64,000 bases of DNA from NCBI GenBank assembly GCA_963082975.1, contig OY720350.1, positions 13,424,910 through 13,488,909 on the forward strand, in the 5' to 3' direction. The stretch comes from Labia minor (Eukaryota > Arthropoda > Insecta > Dermaptera > Spongiphoridae). The notes under the pieces were generated by a model. The model had not been told where the DNA came from. It worked only from the letters and a program-made list of their open reading frames with translations, and ran no database searches. Below are positions 21,799 through 33,497 of the stretch, piece by piece (position 1 is the first letter of the stretch; each line of letters starts with the position of its first letter). A program made the position numbers and the translations under genes.

Positions 21799-23508
21799 TT
21801 CTAAATTTTCTTTTTTCTTCTCTGGAAGGATATCCCAGAATGTACATCAAGGTAATATGTTTTGTGGAAATTAAGTGGAATGTTAAGTGAAAAATTAAAT
21901 ACAATATTTAACAAAACAATATTTAAAAAATTTATATTTACTAGTGAGATGATAACAAATTTTGTAATTTTAATTAATTAATTAATTAATTTTTATTTTA
22001 TTTATTAATTTTAATTTATTTTATTTATTAATTTTAATTTATTTTATTTATTAATTTTAATTTATTTTTAAATAGATATTAAAAATTGAATTGCTCGTTT
22101 TATCTAGATGTGTAAATTCAATAATTGCAATTTAAAAATTGAGAAATTTTCACGTAACAAATTCGTTTCTTTTAGATATGTAAAATACATAAAAGATTGT
22201 GGAATTTTCAGTTAAGTGAAAAATTATTTATTTGGATATAAAACCAAAACGTTTCTGAAAAAAAAGCATAATTGCTGAAATGTTAGTTTTATCTCCAAAT
22301 AAAAAATTTTTCACTTAACTGAAAATTCTACGATTTTTAATTCCCAATATTCCTCCTTTTTTGTAAAAGAAAGCAGACTTACAACAGTCACTATGGACTC
22401 ATCAGACAGTGATTAATTTTATTTTTTTTTTTTTTCATAAAATAATTGAATAGTTTATTTTGTTTTAATTGAATGGGTTTGTTTTTGTTTTTTGTATGTA
22501 TGTAATAAAATTTTATTTTTTTTAATGATTACTTTGTTCAATTTTCTTTTTAAAAAATAGTATTTTCCTATCTTTGATCTTTAGATTGTTTGCTATAGAA
22601 AATCTTAATTCACTTTGGGTCGTGTTTTTGGAATGTAACCCAGACGCAAAGTGAAGTATTGGTGTAAATTAAAAAAATAAAACAAATACGAAAATATAAA
22701 TTGTAAAATACAAAGAATTTATTAACAAAATATCTTAATTTTACAATGTCTACATAAGATGGCTTCCCATAACATAATAACATCAAATAAAATAATAAAA
22801 AAAAAAACAAAAACTGCTGAACGAATTCCTAGTATGAAAATTTGTACTTGAACTCACCACTAGATTTTTAATTTAAGTCTACAAATATTTTACAAAACAA
22901 ACTTGGAGATAAAATTTATTCAGAATTTTAAATGAAAAACAGTACAAGCAAAAAACTTGATTATAGATTTAACTGATGATATTATCCTTTATAAATTAGA
23001 AGAAACTTGAGTATTAATTAAGTAAGATCAATAATTCGCCCCGGTGTCTTACAAGTAACTATGGTAATCTTTTACAAATGATACGAGATCGTGTTCGGAT
23101 TTTAAATATTCAGTTGATTCTGTTGTAAGGGTCATTAGTTTATGCCTCTTTATTATTCACATTATTTATTTATAATATTAAACGTGTTTCAATGCACCAA
23201 ATCTAAATATCTTTCATCATTACTACACTATGTACTACTACTAGACGACTAGTAAATTATTTATTTAACTTAAAAATTAAATTTACAACTCAATTAGAAA
23301 TAATTACCAAAAATCTTGGGAAACTTAAAAGATTCATAATTTTTAAAATTCTGTAGTTGAATATAAAAATGAATAGAGTTACATGCCTAAGAAACGATTT
23401 TTAACTGTCAACAAATTAGTAAATTATCTAATCAATTTGTAATTAAAAATTTCATCATAAATTAGTATAGATCCTAAAACGTTGAAAAAGAAGTAGAGAG
23501 ACATGATT
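21305..23508. other. AT-rich DNA with a small foldback
   Basis: Poly-T runs occur near 21440 and 21766-21793. A tandem TTAATTTTAATTTATTTTAT-type repeat lies near 21960-22070. The inverted repeat at 22198-22335 is listed separately. No coding sequence is supported. Confidence 0.5.
22198..22335. repeat. Foldback, arms about 45 bp
   Basis: The left arm (22198-22245) contains TTTTCAGTTAAGTGAAAAAT, and the right arm (22285-22335) contains the complement ATTTTTCACTTAACTGAAAA. The spacer is about 40 bases. It may be a small MITE, but no clear duplication was identified. Confidence 0.75.
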
Positions 23509-23516
23509 AATTTATG

Positions 23517-24182
23517 TAGGGTGACCAAACGTTCCGTTTTTTCGGGATTGTCCCGTTTTTAGTTGCTCTGTCCCGGTGTCCCAAAAAAAGTCTATTGCCC
23601 CGTTTTTTACCGACCGACGATAGTAAGGGAGGTATTGTTTTCACACCAAATTTCACATGTGGAGATTTTTACATATCTCCACGAATCATGCATTTTCTTA
23701 ACAGAAAAAAGTATTTTTAGCATGATGTCCGTCCGTCTGTCCGTCCGTCCGTATAGATTTGTACAGCCTGAACGGCTGAACGGATTTTGATGAAATTTGG
23801 TATATTTACTTAATGCATCAGTGGAATGAATTGATCAACTTTTGGTGCAAATCCGGAAACCGGAAGTGGTAGTATTAGCGATCGACGATAGGAAGGGAAG
23901 GGTTATTTTCATACCAAATTTCACATGAGGAGATTTTTTTACATATCACCACGAATGTATTGGTTTTGTCCTCGGGAAAAATCATCTTCATTATGTTTTT
24001 CTTAATTTAAAATTATATGACGTCACCCAGCCCTGTTTCTGTAGCAGGTCAACTTATTTCAAAATATTTAGGAGATTTCGTACTTTTTTTCAAAATTTTT
24101 TCAATTTTGTTCTAAAAAAAAAAATAAATAAATAGGTAAACCGTTTGTCTCGGTTTGGTGTTTTCAAAATATGGTCACCCTA
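23517..24182. mobile_element. hAT-type element with internal dispersed repeat
   Basis: Ends TAGGGTGACCA and TGGTCACCCTA are flanked by perfect aatttatg octamers at 23509-23516 and 24183-24190. Inside, at about 23605-23960, lies a second repeat: GACGATAGTAAGGGAGGTAT, a (CCGT/CTGT)n tract, GAACGGCTGAACGGATTTTG, and then a related GACGATAGGAAGGG block. That inner family recurs at 43555-43805 and 50578-50612. Confidence 0.85.
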
Positions 24183-24190
24183 AATTTATG

Positions 24191-24480
24191 AAATGAACAT
24201 TAAATCATAAAAAAAATATACAAATCAAATATAAAAATTTGATATTTTGCTCACTATGATATGGTAAAATTTTACATTACATTACAATTAAAAAATAATG
24301 AAAATGTAATAGTTTAGAAGGTAAATTTTCTTATAGGGGGGGATATAGTATCTATTTTTATATGTACTAAATATAAAGAAAGTATTGATATTCTTTGAGG
24401 GCGTATGATATCATTTTTCATAATAGATATCATGACATTGACAATAGAAATTGCAAGATCATATTCTCTACCTAATTAAG
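24191..24480. other. AT-rich spacer
   Basis: No feature recognised. Confidence 0.5.
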
Positions 24481-24665
24481 AGAGCAGTTTCTCTTTTCGC
24501 AAGTAGTTTTACAGAATACAAGGTTCTTATTTCTAGAGGGAATAGGGGATCGAGTGAGGCAGGCTGCCATGACGTCACGTGATGCCCTGCCTCAAGCCAT
24601 TGACGTCAGCCCAGGGGCCCAATCTCGATCTTGCAACCAGAAGCAACAAGCCTCTCGAGAAGTCT
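24481..24665. promoter_or_regulatory. CRE/E-box island
   Basis: A GC-richer unique island. It contains two perfect TGACGTCA CRE palindromes (24570-24577 and 24601-24608). The first overlaps CACGTGA and sits between inverted arms GAGGCAGG (about 24556) and CCTGCCTC (about 24585). CRE palindromes bind bZIP factors of the CREB/ATF type, and CACGTG binds bHLH or bZIP factors. Frames across the island contain stops. A promoter or enhancer is the best reading, but the target gene is unknown. Confidence 0.45.
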
Positions 24666-25978
24666 CAACAAATCAATTGTTTGTTTTTCTAATCGAATTG
24701 TAAAACGTTGCATTTGCTTATAATATGTGATTGTGCATATCAATCAATCATTGGTCTTTGATCGTTTTCCATTTTAGATTACATTTTCCTCACATTTAAA
24801 AATTATCTTTCCATTAATGGAATATATTCAATTCAATTGAATAAATAAATAAACTAAACAGTTTATCTGTATTAATTTCTATGACGCTATTCAATTCATT
24901 CAGTAATTGGTCACAAAGACTGTCCCAATTTTAAAACATTTCCATTCATTTTTTACTATAAATGAAGATCATATATAAACTATTTTATTTTTATTTTTTT
25001 AAATTTAAAAAGGTTGAAAAAGTTTTTCCTCAATTTTTTGAGTCAAATGTTTTACTATAATTTTGAAAATTATTATAATGGGTAATTAATTGAATCAAGA
25101 AAATGGATTTAACCATTCAGACAGGCAAACATTCTTTTCTCTTTATAAATATTAAAATCTTTTCGAAATTATATATATTAATTGATTAAAAAAGCCACAT
25201 CACACTCATTCTTTAATATCGTTTCACAAAATAAAAATTGATGAAGATTTTAATAGAAATAAAAAGTAAAAAATACAAATTTAAAAGAAAATTCCAATCC
25301 GATTAATGATGATTTTTTTTTTTTTTTTTTTTTTGAAAAGGGTTATTATTTTTTATTCTCTTTACGAGAGATAGAAAGAGAATTAGTTTTGAGATTGGCA
25401 GAACTTGCCACGATTAGATTATTCGCAATTTGCTTGTTACGTGGTCGTATTCGCATTTGGTAACATATCAATCGAAACAGTCCCTCTGTTTTTTTTATTC
25501 AGCATTTCACTCAAGTGGAAATGAATTTGGTTTTTTTTTTTATATTGTAAAAAAAAAAAGGAAAAAATTGAGTTTTTGTTCCTTTGGAAGGGCTAATAGC
25601 CGAATCGATCATCACTCTATATCTACCGGTTGGGCCTATTTATTTTTAATATGTTGACGTGTGCTCAAACTCCGCCAAAAGCAAATAGTTGTTTTTTTTT
25701 TAACAAATGGTACGAGAGTAGAAAAAAGTTCGATTGGATTTTATTTCATCTCTCTATCACTGAGATTTAATTTTTATATTTTTTTTTTCACCTTCTTGAA
25801 AATAAAATATCAATATTAAATAAAAAAAAAAAAAAATTGTAAAAAAGTGAGAAAAAGATATAAATATATTAACTAAAATATTATATAGTATTAGAAAATA
25901 AATATAAAAATAATTAGTATAATAATAATATTATTATTATATTAAATAACCTTAAAATAAAATATTAAAGTCATTATT
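24666..25978. other. AT-rich DNA, nothing definite
   Basis: A slightly richer stretch at 25375-25450 and 25580-25700 shows no recognisable gene. The rest is A/T runs. Confidence 0.5.
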
Positions 25979-26576
25979 ACTATCTCGCCAGAGATAGTAT
26001 TGCGATCACGAAAATTTTCGATGTTGAGATTTTGATGTTTTTATACGTTTTGAAGGTTCCTGAATCATTTTCACTAAGGTTGAGAAAAATGTCTGTGTGT
26101 GTGTGTGTGTGTATGTGTGTGTGTATGTATGTAGGCAAGATTACGCAAAAACGGTTTGAGCTAGAATGATGAAATTTGGTACATGGGCATTATTCAAAAT
26201 TCATAGTTTTCTATCAACTTTTGAGAAATGTAGCTCAACCGGAAGAGGGTCATTACCTACAACGTTTTGATTTTTTTTCCTCTAAAGTGAACGTAAAAAT
26301 AAAAATATATGTTTGATAATTTTTCACATGATTAATAATTGTATAAAACTGCTATATATAGAATTTCAGCTTGATTGAATTGCTGAAAGTACCAGAATTA
26401 ATTTTTTAACACTGCAAATCTCACGTGCCATGGGGCCATCAATAAAAAGTCAAACATGCGCTGGTTTAATATTTATTATTTATAATTTATAATTAATTAA
26501 ATTTAATTTAAATATAATATATTATGTTATTTAATCCAATTCAAATTGCGAGATAGTCGAGTGGAGACACTCCAGC
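25979..26576 (+). mobile_element. Helentron-like (HINE) repeat, copy D, full length
   Basis: A 598-bp reference copy. It starts with the perfect hairpin ACTATCTCGCCAGAGATAGT, carries a short (TG)n tract, and ends GCGAGATAGT, then a GAGTG/CACTC hairpin and CCAGC. The first ten bases are the complement of the GCGAGATAGT near the other end. It sits between T residues (TT host site). Subterminal inverted repeats, a 3' hairpin, an internal microsatellite and T^T insertion are properties of Helentron-associated interspersed elements. It has no coding capacity. Confidence 0.85.
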
Positions 26577-27751
26577 TAATTTTTTTAAATATTTACAAAT
26601 TAAATATACAAAACAAAAATAAATATTCAAATTATATAATAAGTACTGTCATTTATTCTATTAATAAAATTAAAAAAAATATTAAATGAGATGAAATATA
26701 TTCTATTAATTATTTAAAATTAATAACAAATTAACTGAAATTTCTTTTAATAAACATAAAATTGTTTCTACCTTCCATTTTGGTTGGTGTCATTTTTAAG
26801 AGAATTTTTAAAGTCTGAATCTTAATCGGTATGAGTTGGTCGGTATTCAAATTCTATTCATTTATTCATTCACAAAATTTGTTTTCCAAAACTCTCTCCA
26901 ATCTCATTAATCAACATGAAATCAACTCTTAATTAATTTTTCAAAAATAAAAACTTTCAAGACAATCTAAACGATCATCATACAAACCGTTATTATTTTA
27001 TGAATGAACCAACCCTTCTACAAACTTTTCGTACAACCTTTTACAAAGTTAAACTCATCATCATTTGCCTATCTATATATAAATTAAATTTAAATATTAT
27101 TAAAATAAATTTCATACTAAAAACATCCGAGTAAAATGAATCTATGAATATTAAAATTAATGTAAACACATAAAGAGAATATCTTCATGGATATATCTAT
27201 ATAGATATATAATTTTGGAAAATTAGCACAAAAATGGCAAACTAAAAAAAATTTTCAAGGATATTAGTTATGATATTTGATCATTTGTTGTTTTTTTTTT
27301 TTTTTATTTTTTTTTTTATATGTAAAATAAAAATTTATATTAAAATGAGAGGTAAGTTTCCGTGTGTTAGGTCACACATATTATATTTTACATACACATT
27401 CCTATTATATATATATATATAATTTATCACCATTTAATGTCAAGAATAAAAATTCAAATTTTCTTCTGTTATTATGACAACGTTCTATTTATGAGATAAA
27501 TATTAATAAGAAAAATTAATTAATTCTTTTTATTAAGGGAATATTTAATAAGCATAGAAAATAATGGCGCGTTGGTCGTTATCTTCTTCGTTCGTAGGCG
27601 TAGTAACTCCCTTTTGTTATACAATCTCGTAAAAGATTTTGTTGGGCTAATAATATTAAATCCGAACGGCCAATAATAAGATTAAGATTATATTAAATTT
27701 ATTGGCTAACGAAATATATAGATGAAATATATTCACAATGAATAAAAAATA

Positions 27752-27782
<31 letters not shown>

Positions 27783-28540
27783 CTTGAATTTTAATACTAT
27801 TGTTATTATTTCAAGCCTTCAAGTAAAAAAAAAAAGAAATTAAAAATCTTTTTGCATATTTTCATATCATTATCATTTTATTTTTCTAATTATCGACATA
27901 CTTTAATAATATGGAATATAATATTTTATACAAACTCAAGTTGATCAATTTTGCTTCCAAGAGTGGATATCAATATTAATATTGGAATGGCTTGAGATCA
28001 ATTTACCATTTCTCTGATAAAAATAGAGAGAATATCTCTGTTCTTATAATTATTATTATTTCCATGAGAGATCAAGATTCAATTCTAATTATATATCATT
28101 TTACCTTATCTACCTATAATTTAATTTCAAAATCAAATTAGAAATATTTATTTTAATAATATTTTATAATCAAATTATGAATTATATCTATTATTACCCA
28201 TCAAAAAAAAATTAATGAAGTTAGCAACATGAAAATATTATCAACAATTATAAATAAAATTTAAATATCATTTCTATTATCTAAAGAGGCATTGAATCAA
28301 AATCGGAGAGCTTTAAATAAATTCTTATAAAAAGTTTTATACTAAAATATTTCTGAGGTTTGGAAATAACAAATTGATTGATATTTTCTATTTATATATT
28401 GGTAGTTTAAAAAATGTATATATTAATCTAAAATGTATATCTTATTAGTCTTGCAAACATTGTAAGAAAATATATATTTTCTTGCTGCCTTTCTGACTTT
28501 GAAAATTGTCCAAAAAATTTTTTAATCGATATATATATGA
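26577..28540. other. AT-rich DNA, nothing recognised
   Basis: (TA)n tracts near 27405-27422 and 27762-27782 and a poly-T near 27290. A slightly richer patch lies at 27560-27640. No gene is supported. Confidence 0.55.
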
Positions 28541-28550
28541 TATGGTGTTA

Positions 28551-29093
28551 TGAATTATTTTAACGAAAACATTGAGGTACAAAAACTTGATGCTTTTCGA
28601 GCAAACGAAGAATCAAATGATAGCTTAGGAGACAGACAGATCTTTGTCCATAAATATTCGTACTAATATAATAATAAATATATTTTATTAAATTTATTTA
28701 TTATTTAAATAAAAAAAATAGACAAAGGAAAAAGAAATGAAGGGAAATGTTAGAAAGTGTTAAAAAAAAAATTAATGGGAGGAAAGACAGTTTGTAAGGA
28801 ACGATTTAATAGTTTTGAATATTCTGACTCCAGTTTTAAAATATCACACAGATGAAAATAATTGTCTTGAAGTCAGTGATGACGATTTAGGAGGCTCTAA
28901 AATTCAATAGTTGTATGTCCAAAAAAAGCTAAACGGTAACATGATGTTTTTTTATAAGGAAAATTACTTTCCGGAAAAAATAACGCAATTTACTGAAGAA
29001 GAAGCCACAGTTTCATATATGCAGAATAAAGGAGGTTTATGGAAATGGTCCAAGATTGCTGACATCCTTGATTACAATTGGAAGAGGGAGTAG
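28551..29093 (+). pseudogene. Broken coding remnant, probably transposon-derived
   Basis: A 37-codon frame (28551-28664) and a second open stretch (about 28805-29093, interrupted by a TAG near 28908) look like decayed coding sequence. The second reads an acidic segment (CLEVSDDDLGG), then YKENYFPEKITQF, ATVSYMQNKGG and WKWSKIADILDYNW. The pattern of aromatic residues (YFP, VSYMQ, WKW) resembles the short C-terminal domain of several transposon-encoded proteins in invertebrates. The exact family is not identified. Confidence 0.4.
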
Positions 29094-29099
29094 GAACGC

Positions 29100-29454
29100 C
29101 GAAAAATGAGCAAAATAAGAAATGTTTATTAATTCCCAATCTGAACATGTATATATAAAGAATAATTTAAATAAATTGTAAGAAATTATATTAAAATATT
29201 AATAAAACCAATCCTTATCCTCATTTATTTATTTTAAACCCATTTTAGGTTGATGGTCAATTACTGGACAAGAAATACGTTTAGAAAAAAATTAAGAAAA
29301 AATATATAAACATACATTAACTAAATATCCGTGTTATAGTAATAATTAGAAATGGTTATAAAATATGTTAGCCGTTGTGTTGTTATTCTCACTTTTGTTA
29401 CAAAATATTAATGTTTTCAATGAAAATTTATCTTAAGACAGTCAACTAGTAGGG
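29100..29454. other. AT-rich spacer
   Basis: No feature recognised. Confidence 0.5.
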
Positions 29455-30405
29455 TGACCCAGCCAGTAGTTGAACAAATAAAGCCAGTTTACCACGGATC
29501 CTGTTGTAAGTTCTATACTATTAGCCGTAAAACTAAGCTAATGGATTTTTAACAAAGCTTTATTATTGTAGTTATTAAAAAAAAACATTAAACAGTGCTT
29601 AACTGAAAAATAAAAAGCAAAAAAAAATTCACAACATTTTTTATGATTCCAGTGGTTGAACAGACATGTCCAGTTTTTGAACGCTCGATATTCCAGTAAT
29701 TGAACACCCGTTATTTCATAGTTTTTTTTATTTTAAGTTTAGGTACACATCCAAAACGACTTAACAAATATCTAGGCCTATAGCTTGAGCACTCATAACA
29801 CAATACAAGGCTGATTCACATTCCAAACATTGCTCAATGTTTAAATTATAATAATAATAATAACAATAATACATATATTTATTTATTTATTTATTTCATA
29901 CAAACACCAATCGGCAATATACACATAAGATACAAAATTAAAAATATTTTTAAAATTTTTTAAACTTTTGATACGAAATTGCTTTGGGAGTCGAGTCCCG
30001 TTACTGCATACAGATTCCTGGTTTTACTTTACTTTACTTTAGGCGAGTCCGTTTGTCTTGAAAGTGTTGCTTGGATTGCACTAACATTCAATGCTGAAGG
30101 TGAGGCATCAAAATTATGATTAATTTCGGGCTCTTTTTCAATACACTCAGACAAAAGGCCATTTGTCTGAGTTTCATTAAGACATTTGCTCCGAAGCCTT
30201 TTCCAAAACTGAAACAGTTCACGGGCCTCAATATTACCCTCCCACTCTTCCCCTGCACTTTTCTAAATTCTTCAGGCCTACCCTTGGGGAAGAGAGATTC
30301 AAGGTATAAAAGGGATTGAACATTCACAGTCTGGTGATCTTTGATGGCGGGTACCGTTCACCACTGTTCAATTACTGGAATTTGTGCATTTTAACAGTGC
30401 CATTA
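29455..30405. repeat. Repeat with recurrent CAGTNNTTGAACA motif
   Basis: The motif CAGT-NN-TTGAACA or close variants occurs near 29464, 29650, 29672 and 29691 on the plus strand, as the complement near 30365, and again near 30401. This clustering at both ends suggests subterminal binding sites of a DNA transposon. The interior holds the minus-strand remnant at 30045-30250. I cannot fix exact ends or name the superfamily. The Penelope-like element begins directly after. Confidence 0.45.
30045..30250 (-). pseudogene. Unidentified coding remnant
   Basis: A minus-strand frame is open for about 70 codons and contains EARELFQFWKRLRSKCLNET and IEKEPEINHNFDASPS, ending at a stop in the AAAGTAAAG repeats. 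Composition looks protein-like, but I do not recognise the family. It lies inside the repeat at 29455-30405 and is probably part of that element. Confidence 0.3.
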
Positions 30406-30406
30406 G

Positions 30407-31297
30407 TTGAACAGTCAGTTTAGAACTCTAATTCATGGTAAGGATTCTTTAGTTAAATTTGTAGAAGCAGCAAATAATTTACATAAAAATATAAAACTAA
30501 GCGTTGAATGGGAAATAAATGAAGAGTTACCGTTTCTTGATGTATTAATTAAAAAGAAACAGAATAGATTAAGGTTTGACATTTTCAGAAAAACAACTCA
30601 CACCAACAGATATATCCACGCAGATTCCCACCACCATCCATCACAAAAATATGGAGTGATAAAAACACTGCACAAAAGAGCCGAAGAGATATGCTCAAAT
30701 GAAAACATTAAAAAAGAAAAACAACGATTGAAGGAAGCTTTCATAAACAATGGCTTCTCGGAATATGAAATTAGGAAATTCAGTAAAACAAAAAAGACAG
30801 AAATCAAAAATGAAAATGAAAAACCAATATACAGATCACAAATAACATTACCTTATATAAAAGGAACAACAGAAAAAATAGCGTCAAAATTGAGGAAACA
30901 CAACATCAGAGTAACATATAAACCTCATAAACAAATGTCTTCTCTCACCTCAAATATAAAAGACAAAATTAAAAACGAAAATAATGGAGTTTATAAGGTA
31001 ACTTGTGAATGCAAAAAAGTATACATTGGTGAAACAAGTAGAAAGATTTCTACAAGACTGTCTGAACATGAGAGAGCCATTAGATTGAAACATCCAAATC
31101 AATCAGCAATTGCAGAACATGCCTTAACAACAGGACATAAAATAAATTTAGATAATGTAGAAACACTTCATATTGAAAATAATTGGTGGAAAAGAAAAAT
31201 AAAAGAATCTATAGAAATTGATAATCATCCCAATAATATTAACAAAGAGGATGGATATAGACTTAATAAGATGTGGAACATAGTGTTGGATGAGTAA
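30407..31297 (+). CDS. Penelope-like element ORF, C-terminal part with GIY-YIG endonuclease
   Basis: A 296-codon open frame. Residues 1-130 read LSVEWEINEELPFLDVLI and later RKTTHTNRYIHADSHHHPSQ, the segment after the reverse-transcriptase core in Penelope-like elements. Residues 194-275 form a GIY-YIG nuclease: GVY at 194-196, YIG at 206-208, Arg217 and a late IKESIEI helix. It carries the Penelope-type CxC (200, 202) and Hx5H (238, 244) metal-site pattern. In complete elements reverse transcriptase copies the RNA and this nuclease nicks the target. The catalytic RT motifs are absent, so this is a 5'-truncated copy. The first in-frame codon is TTG and no ATG precedes it, so an independent start is doubtful. 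The frame itself has no internal stop, suggesting fairly recent insertion. Confidence 0.9.
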   Translation: MNSQFRTLIHGKDSLVKFVEAANNLHKNIKLSVEWEINEELPFLDVLIKKKQNRLRFDIFRKTTHTNRYIHADSHHHPSQKYGVIKTLHKRAEEICSNENIKKEKQRLKEAFINNGFSEYEIRKFSKTKKTEIKNENEKPIYRSQITLPYIKGTTEKIASKLRKHNIRVTYKPHKQMSSLTSNIKDKIKNENNGVYKVTCECKKVYIGETSRKISTRLSEHERAIRLKHPNQSAIAEHALTTGHKINLDNVETLHIENNWWKRKIKESIEIDNHPNNINKEDGYRLNKMWNIVLDE

Positions 31298-31690
31298 AAT
31301 TTGTCAAATTAAATTAAATATAATTAATCTAATGTGTATTTGTGTATATATCTTGATTATGGAAATAATTTAGTATCTTCATTTTAGAGACATAATGCAC
31401 TATCATACTTCTTGATTGTAAACGCTTGCTTTGACAATTGCTGCTGACTTCATGTTGAGATTAAGAATTGGCGGTAAAAATTGGAGCCAAAAATTGGCGC
31501 CAATATCACTGCCTATATAAGAGGTGACGTGTCCCGACATGCATCAGTCCGCTTGAATCGGAGCAAGCGTACGGTTACTTGAAAACGACTGCAGAATAAG
31601 CAGTTGAAACGTTGTACAATTATTTTAATTTAATAAATAATTTTATACAAATAATGTGGTCTTTTAATAAAAATTCTCTTAATAATTATA
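31298..31690 (+). mobile_element. Penelope-like element 3' region
   Basis: Follows the GIY-YIG ORF. It contains a TATATAA box (31514-31520) and a GC-richer segment with a GCTTGAATCGGAGCAAGC hairpin. Near 31587-31617 lies the terminal CTGCAGAATAAGCAG hairpin and GAAACGTTGTA, then a tail matching the copies at 6951-7290. The TATA box inside the 3' region fits the family habit of carrying a promoter in a terminal repeat that is duplicated in full copies. Confidence 0.75.
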
Positions 31691-32006
31691 ATTTGAATAT
31701 ATTTTTCATCTCAAATATAATTCTAGTTATATTAATTAATTTGGTCCATTTTAGGAAACAAATTTTTGATGTGTCATTTTTATAAAACTCGTTTATTATT
31801 ATATAATTATAATTATTGATTTTTTAATATATACTTATAAATATAAGATTAATTTATTTGAATTTTCTTTAAGAATATATGTAATAAGAATTTCAAATAT
31901 GATTAAAGATTTGATAGAACATAAGAGTATTATAATTGAAGAAAAAATTCAGATATAACAAAAATAAACGCTCGCTGCATAATTAATTTATTATATTTTT
32001 GTTTTA
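31691..32006. other. AT-rich spacer
   Basis: No feature recognised. Confidence 0.5.
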
Positions 32007-32007
32007 T

Positions 32008-32285
32008 TAACGGTTTAAAAATTTGGCGGCACACAAAGAAAATGATAATGTAATAATCATACCAATTTTTACCTTTTTTTTAGAACCATATTGAAAAAAT
32101 TGAAAAAAAAGTCGGAAATGTTTAAGAGCCTGATCGCAAAAACATTTTATCTTTTTTTTTACATACATATAAAATAAATAAGTACTTTTTCTTAATTTGA
32201 ACTTTACATTTGTAAAATTTGGCGGCATATTTTGAAAATCTCGTGGCATACAAAAGTGCCGCGGTACATTGGTTGAGAATCACTC
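32008..32285. mobile_element. hAT-type MITE, truncated relative of 63069-63291
   Basis: Shares AACGGTTTAAAAATTTGGCG and GCACACAAAG with the copy at 63069, and ends GGTTGAGAATCACT. The left terminal repeat is missing. The body also holds TTAGAACCATATTGAAAAAA and GCCTGATCGCAAAA modules seen in the MITE at 38460-38700. Confidence 0.75.
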
Positions 32286-32289
32286 TCCT

Positions 32290-33497
32290 AGGGTTATATT
32301 TTATTATTATTATTTTTATTATTATAAGAAAGAGAAGAGAATTTGGGAAAAAAAAATCTACTTCCATCTACTTTAATTCTGGCAATTTTGATAAAAAACA
32401 TGTATCACACATTCTAAGTCTTTTTTTTACTTAATTCTTGGCAAGTTTTGATACATCCATCGAATAATCCAGATATACGTAACACTCTCTAACTAACCCT
32501 TGTTCTGATCTTTCCAGAACTTTCTCAAAGGAATTAAGCTGATTTCAAAAGAAGCATATGAAAATCAGTTGATTTAGATTGTCAAACAGACCCCAACGAA
32601 GACAATATATATCATATTTGATTTACATGAATTTATTTTCCTACTCTAAGAAAACCAATGAAATTTTACTAAATAATAAAAAAAAAATGTTTTAAAGTGG
32701 CTATTTTAAAAAAAATCCCAAGATCGTGGTTTATATTTGTGGTTTAAATAATTCAAATATTATTTGCTATTCAAATCCCGTAAATATCTTTCTCCCACCT
32801 GCCGTTTAATAGGATTTAAATATTTGATCATGAAATCCCGACAGACGTCAATGGGATTCTATATTAAGAAATATTTTATTTGATGGAATGTATTGAATTA
32901 AACATTAAAAAGATTAGATCTACTAACCTTTTAGGAGAATGATATTTATTTGAACAAAACGATACCAGTTCGATAACAAAAAGGAAAAAAAAAAAAAAAA
33001 AAAAACTTTATCAATTTATTGAATATTCAAAAATCAATAATAATCATCTCCCCTACTAAGAAATTCATTTGAATTTAATTAATTTTGGAAATAATTTTGA
33101 ATAATGTATATAATAAGACCTTTTCAGATATTAGACTACTATGGAATTATTTAATTATTTATCAAAATAAAGAGCACTGTTAGTCATTAAAGAAAAGGTT
33201 AGAATTAATTAAAATGACAAAAATAATAAATAACATTTATTTATAGAATAAATATAACAATTTTTTGTTTTGGAAATTTACGAATTGTAATTAAGAGTAA
33301 AAGATACTTTTTGAATTTCCCCGAATACATACAAACATTTTGTTTTTAATGTTGTTCCAAGATACATATATTTACAGTTTCAGTTATCATGCTTTCTTTG
33401 TTTGTTTTTGAGAGGCATAAAGGTTAGAAGGTTTTTTTTTTTAATGTTCGATGATTTACTTGTAAGTTCTTTTAGAAATAGCTCAAAACCAAAAAGC
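32290..33497. other. AT-rich DNA, nothing definite
   Basis: Moderately complex stretches at 32440-32640 and 32780-32860 without recognisable coding sequence, and a poly-A run near 32985. No element ends were found. Confidence 0.5.

Noticed and set aside
30116..30319. 67-codon plus-strand frame
   Set aside because: The minus-strand reading of the same stretch looks more protein-like; the plus frame is probably its shadow.
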